The notes under the pieces are model-generated. The model had not been told where the DNA came from. It ran no database searches and saw nothing but the letters and a program-made list of their open reading frames with translations. Shown here one piece after another: positions 10,056 through 21,753 of a stretch of DNA of 64,000 bases. The position numbers and the translations under genes were made by a program. Source of the DNA: Streptomyces diacarni (lineage in GTDB: Bacteria > Actinomycetota > Actinomycetes > Streptomycetales > Streptomycetaceae); the NCBI RefSeq assembly GCF_003323715.1, contig NZ_QOIN01000061.1:1-64000 (forward strand), written 5' to 3'. Each line of letters opens with the position of its first letter. Position 1 is the stretch's first letter.

Positions 10056-11938
10056 GGGGCGAGCGCCATTCGCAGCGAGTGGGCGCCGCCTCACGCGCTC
10101 CGCGCCGTTCATGGGGCCTGGCACGCCGTGCGCGTGCGCTGCTGGTGCCGGCGGTGTGCGCCGTACTGCTGGCCGGGTGCGCGTCCATGCCGGACGACGG
10201 AAGTGTCGACCAGGTCGACTCCTCCAGGCGCGCCGAGGCGGACTCCCAGGTGAGGGTCTACAGCGTCAGTCCGCAGAAGGGCGAGACGCCGACCCAGATC
10301 GTGCGGGGCTTCCTGGAGGCCACCACCAGTGACGAGGCGACCTTTCCCACCGCGCGGGAGTACCTGACGCCGAGGATGGCACGCGACTGGGACCCGTTCG
10401 CGTCGACGACGGTGCTGTCAGACGGTCCGAGCGCCCGCAAGGCGCCCCGCAGCAGAGCGATCGCCGGAAACGGCTACTCCGTCGAGATATCCGGGACGCG
10501 CATGGCGGAGGTCGACAGCAAGCACGCCTATTCGCCCTCCAAGGGCGACTACAGCGAGGTCTTCCACCTGACGAAGGTGGACAAGCAGTGGCGCATCGAC
10601 CAGATGCCTGACGGTCTCCTGTTGGGCGAGTCCGACTTCCAGCGCATCTACCGTCCCGTCAACACCTATTACTACGCGCAGTTGGGCCCGGACGGAGATT
10701 CGATCACGGACGGACAGAATGTGCTCGTCGCTGATCCCGTCTATCTGCGTCGCCGCATCAATCCGGTGACCGAAACGGTCTCCGCGCTGCTCCAGGGGCC
10801 GTCCGGCTGGCTCGATCCGGTCGTCACCTCCTCCTTCCCGAGCGGTACGCGCCTGGCGCCGGACCAGCACCTGTCGCTGAACGACTCGGGGGTGCTCAGA
10901 GTGCGGATGAACGCACGGGGCGCGTCCGCGGGGCAGGCCCGGTGCGGGCGCATGGCGGCACAGGTCCTCTACGCCGTACAGGATCAGGCCTCCGCGAAGG
11001 TCAGCAAGGTCGAGCTGGCCGGCCCCACCGATCGCGAGCTGTGCACCCGCACCCGGGAGCAGGTCGCCCCGTACCAGCCGGGACGCCTCAACGGGAGTGC
11101 GAAGAGGGCGTACTTCATCGACGAGGACCACCGGGTCGCCGCCTTCCAGAGCAAGGAGTCGCCGCGTCCCGTGCCGGGGCCGCTGGGCAGCGGCCACGTG
11201 GAGATGGGGGCCGTCGCGGTCAACCGGATCGAGAGCGAGGCGGCGGGCGTCTCGCGCGGCCGGCGCGCGCTGTACGTGGCTTCGCTGGACGGCAGCGCCT
11301 CCACCGTGCTCGGCGACCCGGTACTCACCAGCAAGGCCGCGCACGAGAAGGACCGTTTGACGGCGCCGAGTTGGGACGGGCTGGGCGATCTGTGGGTCGC
11401 GGACCGGGATCCGGACAACCGGCGACTGCTGCGGTTGCGCGGCGGCAAGGACGAGCCGGACGAGGTGCGGGTACCGGACCTGGCCGACGACGAGCGGATC
11501 GAGTCGCTGCGGATCGCCTCGGACGGGGTGCGGATCGCGCTGCGTGTACGGGAGCAGGACGGACACACCTCGCTGCAACTGGGGCGGGTGGTGCGCGAAG
11601 GGACCGCGGCAGAGCCGAAGCTGACCGTCGAACAACTGCGGCCTGTCGCACCGCACCTGGAGGACGTCTCCGCGGCCTCGTGGGCGGGCGGCAGCCGGCT
11701 CGTGGTGGTGGGGCGCGAGTCGGGCAGTGTGCAGCAGGTGCAGTACATGGAGACGGACGGCTCGATCTCGGATCAGCCGGCCCTGCCCGGCATCAACGAC
11801 GTGATGGGCGTGGCCGCTTCGGAGGACGAGAGCAAACCGCTGCTCGCCGACTCCGAGGACGGCATCGTGCGGCTGCCGCCGGACGCGACCTGGAAGATGC
11901 TCACGGAGACCGGATCCGCCCCGGCCTACCCGGGGTGA
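10052..11938 (+). CDS. lpqB: Lipoprotein LpqB
   Basis: A 628-aa secreted lipoprotein. The signal peptide ends in the lipobox LLAGC (Cys about residue 43) after a basic N-terminus. A GerMN domain follows (region with YLRRRINPVTETVSALLQG), then a C-terminal beta-propeller-like half rich in repeated strand motifs (LWVADRDPDNRRLLRL, SWAGGSRLVVVGRESG). In mycobacteria LpqB binds MtrB and modulates MtrA signalling. Gene order and the ATGA overlap with mtrB support the same role here. Confidence 0.93.
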   Translation: MRGERHSQRVGAASRAPRRSWGLARRARALLVPAVCAVLLAGCASMPDDGSVDQVDSSRRAEADSQVRVYSVSPQKGETPTQIVRGFLEATTSDEATFPTAREYLTPRMARDWDPFASTTVLSDGPSARKAPRSRAIAGNGYSVEISGTRMAEVDSKHAYSPSKGDYSEVFHLTKVDKQWRIDQMPDGLLLGESDFQRIYRPVNTYYYAQLGPDGDSITDGQNVLVADPVYLRRRINPVTETVSALLQGPSGWLDPVVTSSFPSGTRLAPDQHLSLNDSGVLRVRMNARGASAGQARCGRMAAQVLYAVQDQASAKVSKVELAGPTDRELCTRTREQVAPYQPGRLNGSAKRAYFIDEDHRVAAFQSKESPRPVPGPLGSGHVEMGAVAVNRIESEAAGVSRGRRALYVASLDGSASTVLGDPVLTSKAAHEKDRLTAPSWDGLGDLWVADRDPDNRRLLRLRGGKDEPDEVRVPDLADDERIESLRIASDGVRIALRVREQDGHTSLQLGRVVREGTAAEPKLTVEQLRPVAPHLEDVSAASWAGGSRLVVVGRESGSVQQVQYMETDGSISDQPALPGINDVMGVAASEDESKPLLADSEDGIVRLPPDATWKMLTETGSAPAYPG

Positions 11939-12137
11939 GCGCCGCCCGTACGACCTGACCGGCCCCACCGTCTCGCCCGGAGTCGGCATGACTTGCGGCC
12001 TGACCCGTGGCCTGACCTGCTGCGACGTGCCCGTCGTTCCCCCGGGTGTTCGAGTACGCGGGCAGCCATCGGAGGCCGGATCCGGGAGTTATCCACAGGG
12101 CTGGTGGCGCCGCACCCGCGCTGCCACAGTAGAGGCC

Positions 12138-12926
12138 ATGCGGGAGTCATGGCAGAGCCTCCCGCGGGAAATCGCAGGTCTGGTGCTTCCCATGGGGTGC
12201 GCCGGGTGCGGTCGTCCGCGTGAGCGGGACCGTTTGTGCGAAGAGTGCAGCAGCGTGCTGAAGGGCGCGGTGCCGCGGCGGGTGTGGCCCTCGCGCGTAC
12301 CGTCCGGGCTGCCTCGGGTGTACGGAGCGCTCACGTACACCGGCGGGGTGCGGGCCGCGCTGCTCGCTCACAAGGAGCGCGGTGCCCTCGGGCTGGCCGC
12401 GCCACTGGGGACGGTGCTGGCCCGCGCCGTCCGCCTGGCCGCGAACGCACCGCAGGCCACCCCGGCCGCCCCCGTGGGGCTCGCCGCACCCGCTTCCGCC
12501 GCCTGTGCACGGCGCGGGCCGCCCTCCCGGGGTGGCGGCCCGTCCTCCGGGCGCGGGGCGCCGGTCACGCTCGTCCCGGTGCCCTCAGCGCGCCGGGCCG
12601 TCGCGGGGCGGGGGCACGACCCGGTACGGCGCCTGGCGCGGGAGGCCGCGCGGACGCTCAGGAGGGAGGGCATGGCTGTCCGGGTGCTGCCTGTGCTGCG
12701 CCAGCGACGCAGGGTCGCCGACCAGGCGGGGCTGACGGCGGCGCAGCGGACCGCGAATCTTGCGGGAGCACTGGAGCCGGCGCCAGCCGGGACCCGGCTG
12801 TTGGGTGCGGCGCGGGTGGTGCTGGTGGACGATGTGATGACAACGGGCGCCTCGCTGGCGGAAGCGGCGAGAGCCCTGGGAGGAGTGGACTCGGCCGCGG
12901 TGCTGGCCGTGCGCGCCGACACGTGA
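12138..12926 (+). CDS. ComF family phosphoribosyltransferase-like protein
   Basis: A 262-aa protein. The N-terminal four-Cys zinc motif is CAGCGRPRERDRLCEEC (about residues 18-34). The C-terminal type I PRTase fold has the PRPP-binding loop VVLVDDVMTTGASLAEA. Between them lies a proline/serine-rich linker of about 45 residues. ComF homologs are tied to DNA uptake in naturally competent bacteria, but their role in Streptomyces is unclear; salvage or DNA metabolism is possible. It lies 199 nt downstream of lpqB on the same strand. ATG 12138 was chosen because the zinc motif then starts at the normal distance. Confidence 0.85.
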   Translation: MRESWQSLPREIAGLVLPMGCAGCGRPRERDRLCEECSSVLKGAVPRRVWPSRVPSGLPRVYGALTYTGGVRAALLAHKERGALGLAAPLGTVLARAVRLAANAPQATPAAPVGLAAPASAACARRGPPSRGGGPSSGRGAPVTLVPVPSARRAVAGRGHDPVRRLAREAARTLRREGMAVRVLPVLRQRRRVADQAGLTAAQRTANLAGALEPAPAGTRLLGAARVVLVDDVMTTGASLAEAARALGGVDSAAVLAVRADT

Positions 12927-13237
12927 GCGGACACGAGTCGTCGCACACGGTGAGCGAGAGGGCAATTGCTGGAACTACCAGATTGAGATCGTCGTTGCAG
13001 GTGATACGAGGGATGACTCGCCTGATCGGAGGTACGTGCCAGTAGGGGGTGCCGCGCCTCCCCCGGTGGAGGTACGTTCGGATTGGGTGGCGATCTTCCC
13101 TCCGGGGGAGAAGGAGGTGAAACCCGCAAGCCGACCTCGAGCCGGAGAGCCATCGGCAAGAGGGCCGACCTCCGGCGTCAGTGCACCAAGGACGCTCCGC
13201 ACCGAGTGTCGCGGACCGTCCGGGAACGGAGTTCTGC
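12927..13237. other. Intergenic region upstream of hpf
   Basis: 311 nt without a convincing gene between comF-like and hpf. It contains one candidate ECF-type promoter (12971-12996) and several purine-rich stretches (for example GGGGGAGAAGGAGG at 13106-13119) that look like ribosome sites but lead into no conserved reading frame. It is probably a long regulated leader of hpf. Confidence 0.5.
12971..12996 (+). promoter_or_regulatory. Candidate ECF (SigR-type) promoter for hpf
   Basis: GGAAC at 12971-12975 is followed after exactly 18 nt by GTT at 12994-12996, preceded by C (CGTT). This fits the ECF sigma pattern GGAAY-N18-GTT, used for example by the thiol-stress sigma factor SigR of Streptomyces. 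Transcription would give a leader of roughly 235 nt before hpf. This is a pattern match only; such sites also occur by chance. Confidence 0.35.
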
Positions 13238-13939
13238 GTGGACATCGTCGTCAAGGGCCGTAAGACAGAGGTGCCCGACCGGTTCCGCAAGCACGTGGCC
13301 GAGAAGCTGGAAAAGGTCAGGAAGCTCGACGGCAAGGTGATCAACCTTGAGGTCGAGGTGGCCAAGGAGCACAACCCCCGGCAGGCCGACCGTTCCGACA
13401 GGGTGGAGATCACCCTGCGTACCCGTGGACCGGTCATCCGAGCGGAGGCAGCCGCCTCCGACCCGTACGCGGCGTTGGACCTGGCTTCCAGCAAGCTGGA
13501 GGCCCGGATGCGCAAGCAGGCCGACAAGCGCCGTGTGCACCGTGGCGGAAGCCGCGCACCGATGAGTGTGGCGGCGGCAACCGCCCACCTCGCGTCGGAA
13601 CTCAACGGAGAACTCGAAGGGGCCGCCGGCTCGGTGGCCGCTCCCCCTGAGGCCGACGGCCAGCCCTCGGTCACCAGGGTGGGGTCCCTGGAAGTCCAGG
13701 GGGAAGGGCCGCTCATCGTGCGGGAGAAGACGCACGCGGCGGCACCCATGACGCTTGACCAAGCGCTCTACGAGATGGAGTTGGTGGGTCACGACTTCTA
13801 CCTGTTCATCGACTCCGAGACCAAGCAGCCGAGCGTCGTCTACCGTCGGCACGGTTACGACTACGGCGTGATTCATCTGGAGCCGGATCCGTTCGTCGAG
13901 GAGCCGCCGCCCGGCGCGGGCGGAGCGCTCAGCGGCTGA
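13238..13939 (+). CDS. hpf: Long-form ribosome hibernation promoting factor
   Basis: A 233-aa protein starting at GTG 13238 with GGAG upstream. The N-terminal S30AE domain (VDIVVKGRKTEVPDRFRKHV...) binds the ribosomal decoding region. A variable Ala/Pro-rich linker follows, and then the conserved C-terminal dimerization domain (PMTLDQALYEMELVGHDFYL and YRRHGYDYGVIHLEP). The length and two domains identify the long form, which makes 100S ribosome dimers without RMF in stationary phase or stress. It is followed by a hairpin terminator and preceded by a long leader. Confidence 0.94.
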   Translation: MDIVVKGRKTEVPDRFRKHVAEKLEKVRKLDGKVINLEVEVAKEHNPRQADRSDRVEITLRTRGPVIRAEAAASDPYAALDLASSKLEARMRKQADKRRVHRGGSRAPMSVAAATAHLASELNGELEGAAGSVAAPPEADGQPSVTRVGSLEVQGEGPLIVREKTHAAAPMTLDQALYEMELVGHDFYLFIDSETKQPSVVYRRHGYDYGVIHLEPDPFVEEPPPGAGGALSG

Positions 13940-13990
13940 CGACGGCGCAGGACGGTCGGCACAGCCCTGCGAGTCACCGGCTTGATGTTC

Positions 13991-14038
13991 GCGCCCCCGG
14001 CAGGTCATCGGAACCCGGCCGGGGGCGCCGACGTGAGT
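13991..14038 (+). terminator. Candidate terminator after hpf
   Basis: An 11-bp inverted repeat, GCGCCCCCGGC (13991-14001) with GCCGGGGGCGC (14028-14038), loop 26 nt, lies 52 nt after hpf. It has no U tract, as is common for high-GC terminators. Confidence 0.5.
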
Positions 14039-14112
14039 AACATCAAGACCCGCACCAACCTCCCTTCTCCGTAGCGGGGTTGGTGGCGAGACAGGGTGCA
14101 GGGGGAGGAACG

Positions 14113-14865
14113 ATGGTGGACAGCTTCGGGCCCGTGATGCCCATGCCCGATGCACACCCGGGTCCGGTGGCCGAGGCGGACCCGCCCGCACGGGAACGGT
14201 GCCAGGAGCCGATCAGAGTGCTGGTCGTCGATGACCACGAGCTTTTCCGCCGGGGGCTGGAGATCGTCCTGGCGCAGGAGGAGGACATCGAGGTCGTCGG
14301 GGAGGCCGGGGACGGGGCCGAGGCGGTGGACAAGGCGGCCGACCTGCTGCCCGACATCGTGCTGATGGACGTGCGCATGCCCAAACGAGGCGGTATCGAG
14401 GCCTGTACCGCCATCAAGGAGGTGGCGCCCAGCGCCCGCATCATCATGCTGACGATCAGTGACGAGGAGGCCGACCTCTACGACGCGATCAAGGCGGGGG
14501 CCACGGGCTACCTCCTCAAGGAGATCTCCACGGACGAGGTCTCCGCCGCGATCCGGGCCGTGGCCGACGGCCAGTCGCAGATCAGTCCCTCGATGGCGGC
14601 CAAGCTGCTCACCGAGTTCAAGTCGATGATCCAGCGGACCGACGAGAGCAAGCTCGTGCCCGCGCCGAAGCTCACCGACCGCGAGCTGGAAGTCCTCAAG
14701 CTGGTGGCGACCGGGATGAACAACCGCGACATCGCCAAAGAGCTGTTCATCAGCGAGAACACCGTCAAGAACCACGTGCGCAACATCCTGGAGAAGCTCC
14801 AGCTGCACTCCCGGATGGAAGCCGTCGTCTACGCGATGCGGGAGAAGATCCTGGAGATCCGCTGA
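14113..14865 (+). CDS. Orphan NarL/FixJ-family response regulator
   Basis: A 250-aa regulator with a good ribosome site (GGGAGGAACG before ATG). A 30-residue N-terminal tail is followed by the receiver domain: VLVVDDHELFRRGLEIVL, phospho-acceptor Asp86 in IVLMDVRMPKRGG, and Lys in GYLLKEISTDE. The LuxR-type HTH is at LTDRELEVLKLVATGMNNRD and ISENTVKNHVRNILEKLQLH. No histidine kinase gene is adjacent, so the partner is unknown. The target genes cannot be read from the sequence. Confidence 0.92.
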   Translation: MVDSFGPVMPMPDAHPGPVAEADPPARERCQEPIRVLVVDDHELFRRGLEIVLAQEEDIEVVGEAGDGAEAVDKAADLLPDIVLMDVRMPKRGGIEACTAIKEVAPSARIIMLTISDEEADLYDAIKAGATGYLLKEISTDEVSAAIRAVADGQSQISPSMAAKLLTEFKSMIQRTDESKLVPAPKLTDRELEVLKLVATGMNNRDIAKELFISENTVKNHVRNILEKLQLHSRMEAVVYAMREKILEIR

Positions 14866-14971
14866 GCCGACGCCGAAAGAACCCCCAGGCCTTCCGACCG
14901 CGCGCTCGGTCTGTCGGCGTTCCGCTCGAAGTCGGTGCGTTGTTCGCTCGGATCCCGGAGGCCGCGCTGGC

Positions 14972-16180
14972 TCACAGTCCCAGTGCGTCGAGGGCCGAGC
15001 GCAGGTGGGGGCGCAGCGGTTCGGGGGCGCAGCGCTCCACCCGTACCGCGTCGCAGCCCACCCAGGACGCGGCCTCCCCCAGCGCCCGCGCCATCGGCTC
15101 GACGGCCTTGGCGCCGTCCAACGACAGCTGGCGGGCGACCAGCGTGGTTCCCTCGCGGGCCGGGTCGACCCGCCCGCAGAGCCTGCCCCCGGCCAGCAGG
15201 GGCATGGCGAAGTAGCCGTGGACCCGCTTCGGCTTGGGCACGTAGGCCTCCAGCCGATGGGTGAAGTCGAAGATCCGTTCGGTGCGGGGCCGGTCCCAGA
15301 TGAGGGAGTCGAACGGGGAGAGCAGGGTGGTGCGGTGCCTGCCACGCGGGGTGCCGGCCAGCGCCGCCGGGTCGGCCCAGGCGCGCCGCGGCCAGCCCTG
15401 CACCTCGACTGGTACCAGGCCGGTGTCGGCTACTACGGACTCCACCTGCTCGGCCTTGAGGCGGTGGTAGTCGGCCAGGTCGGCGCGGGTGGCGACCCCC
15501 AGCGCGGCGCCCGCTTGGGCCACCAGGCGGCGCAGGCACTCGCCCTCGTCCAGGTCGTCGTGGAGGAGGGAGGCGGGGACGGCGCGTTCGGCCAGGTCGT
15601 AGACGCGTTTCCAGCCGCGGCGCTCGCTGACGACGACCTCGCCGATGTCCAGCAGCCACTCCACGGCGATCTTGCGCTCCGACCAGTCCCACCACTCGCC
15701 GCCCTTGCGGCCGCCGCCCAGTTCGGCCGTCGTCAGCGGGCCCTCGGCCGCGAGCTGTGCGCGGACGGCGGCGCAGGAGCCCTCGCGGTCCTTCATCACG
15801 TGCCAGCGGTGGCCCCGCTCCCGGAAGGCCCGGCGGCGGAAGGCGAAGTGGGGCCACTCCTCGATGGGCAGGACGCAGGCGGCGTGCGACCAGTACTCGA
15901 AACTGTGCGCGCCCGTCCAGTAGGCCGCGTCCACCGTCTGGCGTCCCACCGCGCCCAGGCGGGCGTAGGGCACCAGTTCGTGCGACCGTGCCAACACCGA
16001 GATGGTGTCCAGCTGCACCGCTCCCAGGGCCCGCAGCACGCCGCGTACCCCCGCCCGTCGGTCGGGCGCGCCCAGCAGGCCCTGCGCCCGCAGCGCGATC
16101 TGTCGGGCCTCGTCGGCGGAGAGGGAAACCGTGGAGCGGGGAGTGGCCGCGGGCGCGGCGCCGGGGAGGCCTGTGGTCAT
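14972..16180 (-). CDS. YcaQ-like winged-helix DNA glycosylase (HTH_42 family)
   Basis: A 402-aa protein of the HTH_42 (DUF1006) family. The catalytic QxD-type motif of YcaQ-class enzymes appears as QLD in LGAVQLDTISVLARSHEL (about residues 54-71). The family's WARSHEL-like and DSLIWDRPRTERIFDF segments are present. YcaQ of E. coli unhooks DNA interstrand crosslinks, and Streptomyces relatives can give resistance to crosslinking natural products. Here there is no biosynthetic cluster nearby, so general crosslink or bulky-adduct repair is more likely. ATG 16180 was chosen; the upstream 22-residue extension has no conserved features. Confidence 0.86.
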   Translation of the reverse strand: MTTGLPGAAPAATPRSTVSLSADEARQIALRAQGLLGAPDRRAGVRGVLRALGAVQLDTISVLARSHELVPYARLGAVGRQTVDAAYWTGAHSFEYWSHAACVLPIEEWPHFAFRRRAFRERGHRWHVMKDREGSCAAVRAQLAAEGPLTTAELGGGRKGGEWWDWSERKIAVEWLLDIGEVVVSERRGWKRVYDLAERAVPASLLHDDLDEGECLRRLVAQAGAALGVATRADLADYHRLKAEQVESVVADTGLVPVEVQGWPRRAWADPAALAGTPRGRHRTTLLSPFDSLIWDRPRTERIFDFTHRLEAYVPKPKRVHGYFAMPLLAGGRLCGRVDPAREGTTLVARQLSLDGAKAVEPMARALGEAASWVGCDAVRVERCAPEPLRPHLRSALDALGL

Positions 16181-16362
16181 AGGCGCCACCCTAAGAGGAC
16201 CCACTGACAACGCACTCGAAATGGACCCACCGACACCGCGCTTCAAGTGGGCCTGCCCGCCACGTGTTTCCGCGCGGCGCCCCGCTCAGAGCCCGCGCGG
16301 CGCCCCCCGCCAGGCGGGCCGCCGAGCCGCCCCGTTCGGAGCCCGCGTCGCGGCTGTCCCGT

Positions 16363-16947
16363 TCAGAGGGGAGAGGGCAGGTACGGGGTGTCGAAGGGGA
16401 GTCCCCGGTCGGAGGGGAGCAGGGCCGCGATGCGGGCGTCGCGCCGTGTTCCCCTGTGCACGATGCGTGCCCGTTGGACGCCTTCCTCGACGAAACCGAT
16501 GCGCCGCGCCACGGCACGGGAGCCCTCGTTGTCCGCCTGGGCGACCCACTCCAGCCGCTCCACGCCCAGCGAGGTGAAGGCCCACTCGGCGACGGCGCGC
16601 CCGGCCTCGGCCGTGCACCCTCTGCGCCGGTGCTCGCGTGCGGTCCAGAAGCCGAGTTCGGCGCGGTGTTCCGCGGTGCGCAGGATCGTCAGCCCGACCA
16701 GGCCCATGGAGCCGACGAGTTGACCGTCGTGGGTGAAGACGCCGAAGTTGTACATCGTGTCGTCCCGCCAGCCGGCCGGGCTGGTGACGGTGACGAACTC
16801 TTCGGCGTCGGCGCGTGTGTACGGTTCGGGTACGGGAACGTAACGCTGGATGTCGGGGTCGTCACACGCGGCGGCCACGGCCTCGGCGTCTCCCCGCTCG
16901 AAGGGGCGGAGGAGGAGCCGCTCGGTGCGCAGTGTGATGGGTTCCAT
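16363..16947 (-). CDS. GNAT family N-acetyltransferase
   Basis: A 194-aa protein of RimJ/RimL type: it starts MEPITLRTERLLLRPFERGD, has strand HRAELGFWTAREHRRRGCTA (acetyl-CoA loop RxxGxx) and ADNEGSRAVARRIGFVEEGV. The substrate is unknown; it could be a protein N-terminus or a small amine. ATG 16947 fits the family start. It is a single gene, divergent from secA. Confidence 0.88.
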   Translation of the reverse strand: MEPITLRTERLLLRPFERGDAEAVAAACDDPDIQRYVPVPEPYTRADAEEFVTVTSPAGWRDDTMYNFGVFTHDGQLVGSMGLVGLTILRTAEHRAELGFWTAREHRRRGCTAEAGRAVAEWAFTSLGVERLEWVAQADNEGSRAVARRIGFVEEGVQRARIVHRGTRRDARIAALLPSDRGLPFDTPYLPSPL

Positions 16948-17144
16948 AGTCAGATTGTGCGGCCCCGCTCCCCGGCACCTTCCGGGCCTCCGGCACGTTG
17001 GGGGTACAGGGTCAGTCCTCCCTCGCATACGATGGCCGGTGCGGTTCAGGCCCTCGGCAAGGAGAGGACCTCGCGGATCGGCACCGACATCCGCACTGAC
17101 CCGTGCAGACCGTGCCAGGCCCGACCGGCAAGGAGCCACCCTAA

Positions 17145-19994
<2,850 letters not shown>

Positions 19995-20048
19995 CCGCGC
20001 GGCGGCCACGCCGACGACACCTGGTGCGCCCTCGCGGAGCGCACCCCC

Positions 20049-20085
20049 GCTGAGGGGCCGAGCACCTGCTGCCCGGCCCCTCAGC
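20049..20085 (+). terminator. Terminator after secA
   Basis: An 11-bp perfect inverted repeat, GCTGAGGGGCC (20049-20059) with GGCCCCTCAGC (20075-20085), loop 15 nt, lies 55 nt after secA and between convergent genes, so it may serve both strands. Confidence 0.65.
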
Positions 20086-20253
20086 CGCGCCCGACACCAC
20101 CTGCTGCCCCCGGTGCTGTCGGACGCTGGCCTGCCTGGTGGCTGGACTGACTCGGCCCAGGCGCTCTGTCCTTCCGGGCCCGGCCCCAGGGGCTCCGGTC
20201 CCCGGGGCGCCCGCGGCTTCGAAGGCCCCGGAAGCGGTGGCCCTCGGCGGAGT

Positions 20254-20724
20254 TCAAGGGGCGAGGTCGAGTTCGAGGGCTGTGCAGCGCCAGCGGTTGT
20301 GGCCGTGTTCCAGGCGGAAGGCCATGGCGCGCTGGCGGTGGCCGGTGGCGATGCGGGCGAAGGCTTCGATGACGCCGGGCCGGATCTGGGTGCCGCGGGC
20401 CTCCAGGACGGCGGGGGCCGTGCGGTCGGTGCCGCGGGGGCGGAGCGGTGCCGCGGGGGCGAGCGCGCCGAGCCGTTCGTAGGTCTCGTCCGTGGCGTAG
20501 CCGAGGAGGGTGTGGACCGGGCACTGTCCGCTGAGGACCAGCAGCAGGCGGCGGGCGAACCAGTACGGGGGCTGCCGTTCCCGTGCGCGGTGGGCGGCCG
20601 CGCGGAGCGCCGATTCGGCGGGCCTGCGGCTGTCGCGCCGTGTCGGTGGCCGGGACGGTGCCGAGCGCGGGGTGCGCCGGCGGGGCTGGCGTCCGGACGC
20701 GGACTCGGAGACGGACGTGGTCAT
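20254..20724 (-). CDS. Rv3235-family protein
   Basis: A 156-aa protein. Its C-terminal half matches the actinobacterial Rv3235 family: ARRLLLVLSGQCPVHTLLGY, then GVIEAFARIATGHRQRAMAF and HGHNRWRCTALELD. The N-terminal 60 residues are Arg/Ser/Pro-rich. The gene is found next to secA in many actinobacteria; no function is established. ATG 20724 was chosen because upstream sequence lacks family similarity. Confidence 0.82.
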   Translation of the reverse strand: MTTSVSESASGRQPRRRTPRSAPSRPPTRRDSRRPAESALRAAAHRARERQPPYWFARRLLLVLSGQCPVHTLLGYATDETYERLGALAPAAPLRPRGTDRTAPAVLEARGTQIRPGVIEAFARIATGHRQRAMAFRLEHGHNRWRCTALELDLAP

Positions 20725-21035
20725 GGGCTCCCCCGTGGGCGTGGCGTGTGTGAAGGGCGGCCTGCAGGATCCGCCGGTGAGGGCCGACCTCGATACCGGC
20801 CAGTAACCGGCGGCTGGCAACGGTTGTAGCCGTGGGAGGAGCCGTACGGCAACGAGGCGGTGGGGCCCGGGAGGGGGCTGGGGAAATTCCCCTATCAGGA
20901 TCAGGCCGCGGAGCGAGGTTGACGTCGCCACGCGTCTACCTGCGGGTTTGCGTGGGTGCTCGGCGGCGCGAGCCGCGTCGGCTGCCCGTATGCTGACGGG
21001 CAGACGGTTCCCGGCGATACACGAAAGCGGCAGCC
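20725..21035. other. Divergent intergenic region
   Basis: 311 nt between the Rv3235-like gene and the DUF6912 gene. Visible elements are a 13-bp palindrome GGGGAAATTCCCC (20880-20892), a TTGACG hexamer at 20919-20924 and a -10-like TATGCT at 20989-20994, about 42 nt before the + strand start codon. No properly spaced -35/-10 pair could be assigned and no gene is seen. Confidence 0.4.
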
Positions 21036-21599
21036 ATGCGTGTCTATGTCCCTCTGACCCTGCCCGCACTGAGTCAGGCGCACGGTGCGGGCGAGCTGGG
21101 ACCGGCCCCCTTCGAGGCGTACGCGGTCACGGCGGGGCTGCGCGCGTGGTGGGGTTCCGAGAACCCCGAGGATGAGGAGGAGCTGGAGTACGCCGCTCTG
21201 GGTCTGGCGGCCGCCTCCTCTCTGCGCTCGCTGGCGAGGGACGCCGAAGCCGTGCGGCGCCGCGTCGTCGTGGTGGCCGAGGTCCCCGACGCTCTCGTAC
21301 ACGGCGAGGAGCGTGACGTGGCGGGCGGCCGTTCCGTGCAGGACGAGGACGTGGCCTCCGTGCAGGACGAGGAGGCGGCCTCCGTCGGCCGGGTGCGCCT
21401 CACGGCTGCTGTGCCGATGTCCAGGATCGCGGCCGTCCATCTGGACGCCGAGGAGGCGGTCGAGGCGGTGACGGCCGCGATCGACGCCCTGCCCGCGGCC
21501 GCGGGCGGCGACCAGCGGGCGCAGGCGGTCGTCGACGGTGCCGAGGAGCACGAGCTGCTGTGGTTCGCCACCCAGGAGATCCCCGCCCTGATCGCCTGA
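21036..21599 (+). CDS. DUF6912 family protein
   Basis: A 187-aa acidic protein beginning MRVYVPLTLPALSQAH, typical of the actinobacterial DUF6912 family. A middle region with short repeats (SVQDEDVASVQDEEAASV) is unusual and looks like a local duplication. The C-terminus contains the ELLWFATQEI motif near the end. No function is known. It lies upstream of the HAD hydrolase, with which it may be co-transcribed. Confidence 0.75.
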   Translation: MRVYVPLTLPALSQAHGAGELGPAPFEAYAVTAGLRAWWGSENPEDEEELEYAALGLAAASSLRSLARDAEAVRRRVVVVAEVPDALVHGEERDVAGGRSVQDEDVASVQDEEAASVGRVRLTAAVPMSRIAAVHLDAEEAVEAVTAAIDALPAAAGGDQRAQAVVDGAEEHELLWFATQEIPALIA

Positions 21600-21629
21600 C
21601 CCGTCGCCGGGCGCCTGACCCGTCGCCGG
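21593..21629. repeat. 18-bp direct repeat at the end of the DUF6912 gene
   Basis: CGCCTGACCCGTCGCCGG occurs at 21593-21610 and again at 21612-21629; the first copy contains the gene's stop codon, so the 3' end was duplicated. Degenerate copies seem to continue to about 21720. Confidence 0.6.
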
Positions 21630-21753
21630 TGGCCAGAGCTGTCATCGGTGGCCAGGCCGGTCACTGATGGCGTGACCGGACAGGGCCGCAGGCCGTGGCC
21701 TGACCGGTCGCTGCTCTGTCGCGTTGTCAGTGCCTCCCCGTACCGTCGAAAGC

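Noticed and set aside
14972..16180. Self-resistance gene for a crosslinking natural product
   Set aside because: The YcaQ-like family includes such genes, but there is no biosynthetic gene cluster next to it; housekeeping repair is more likely.
17028..17033. TACGAT as -10 box of a secA promoter
   Set aside because: No -35 hexamer at suitable distance; TTGGGG at 16998 is 24 nt away.
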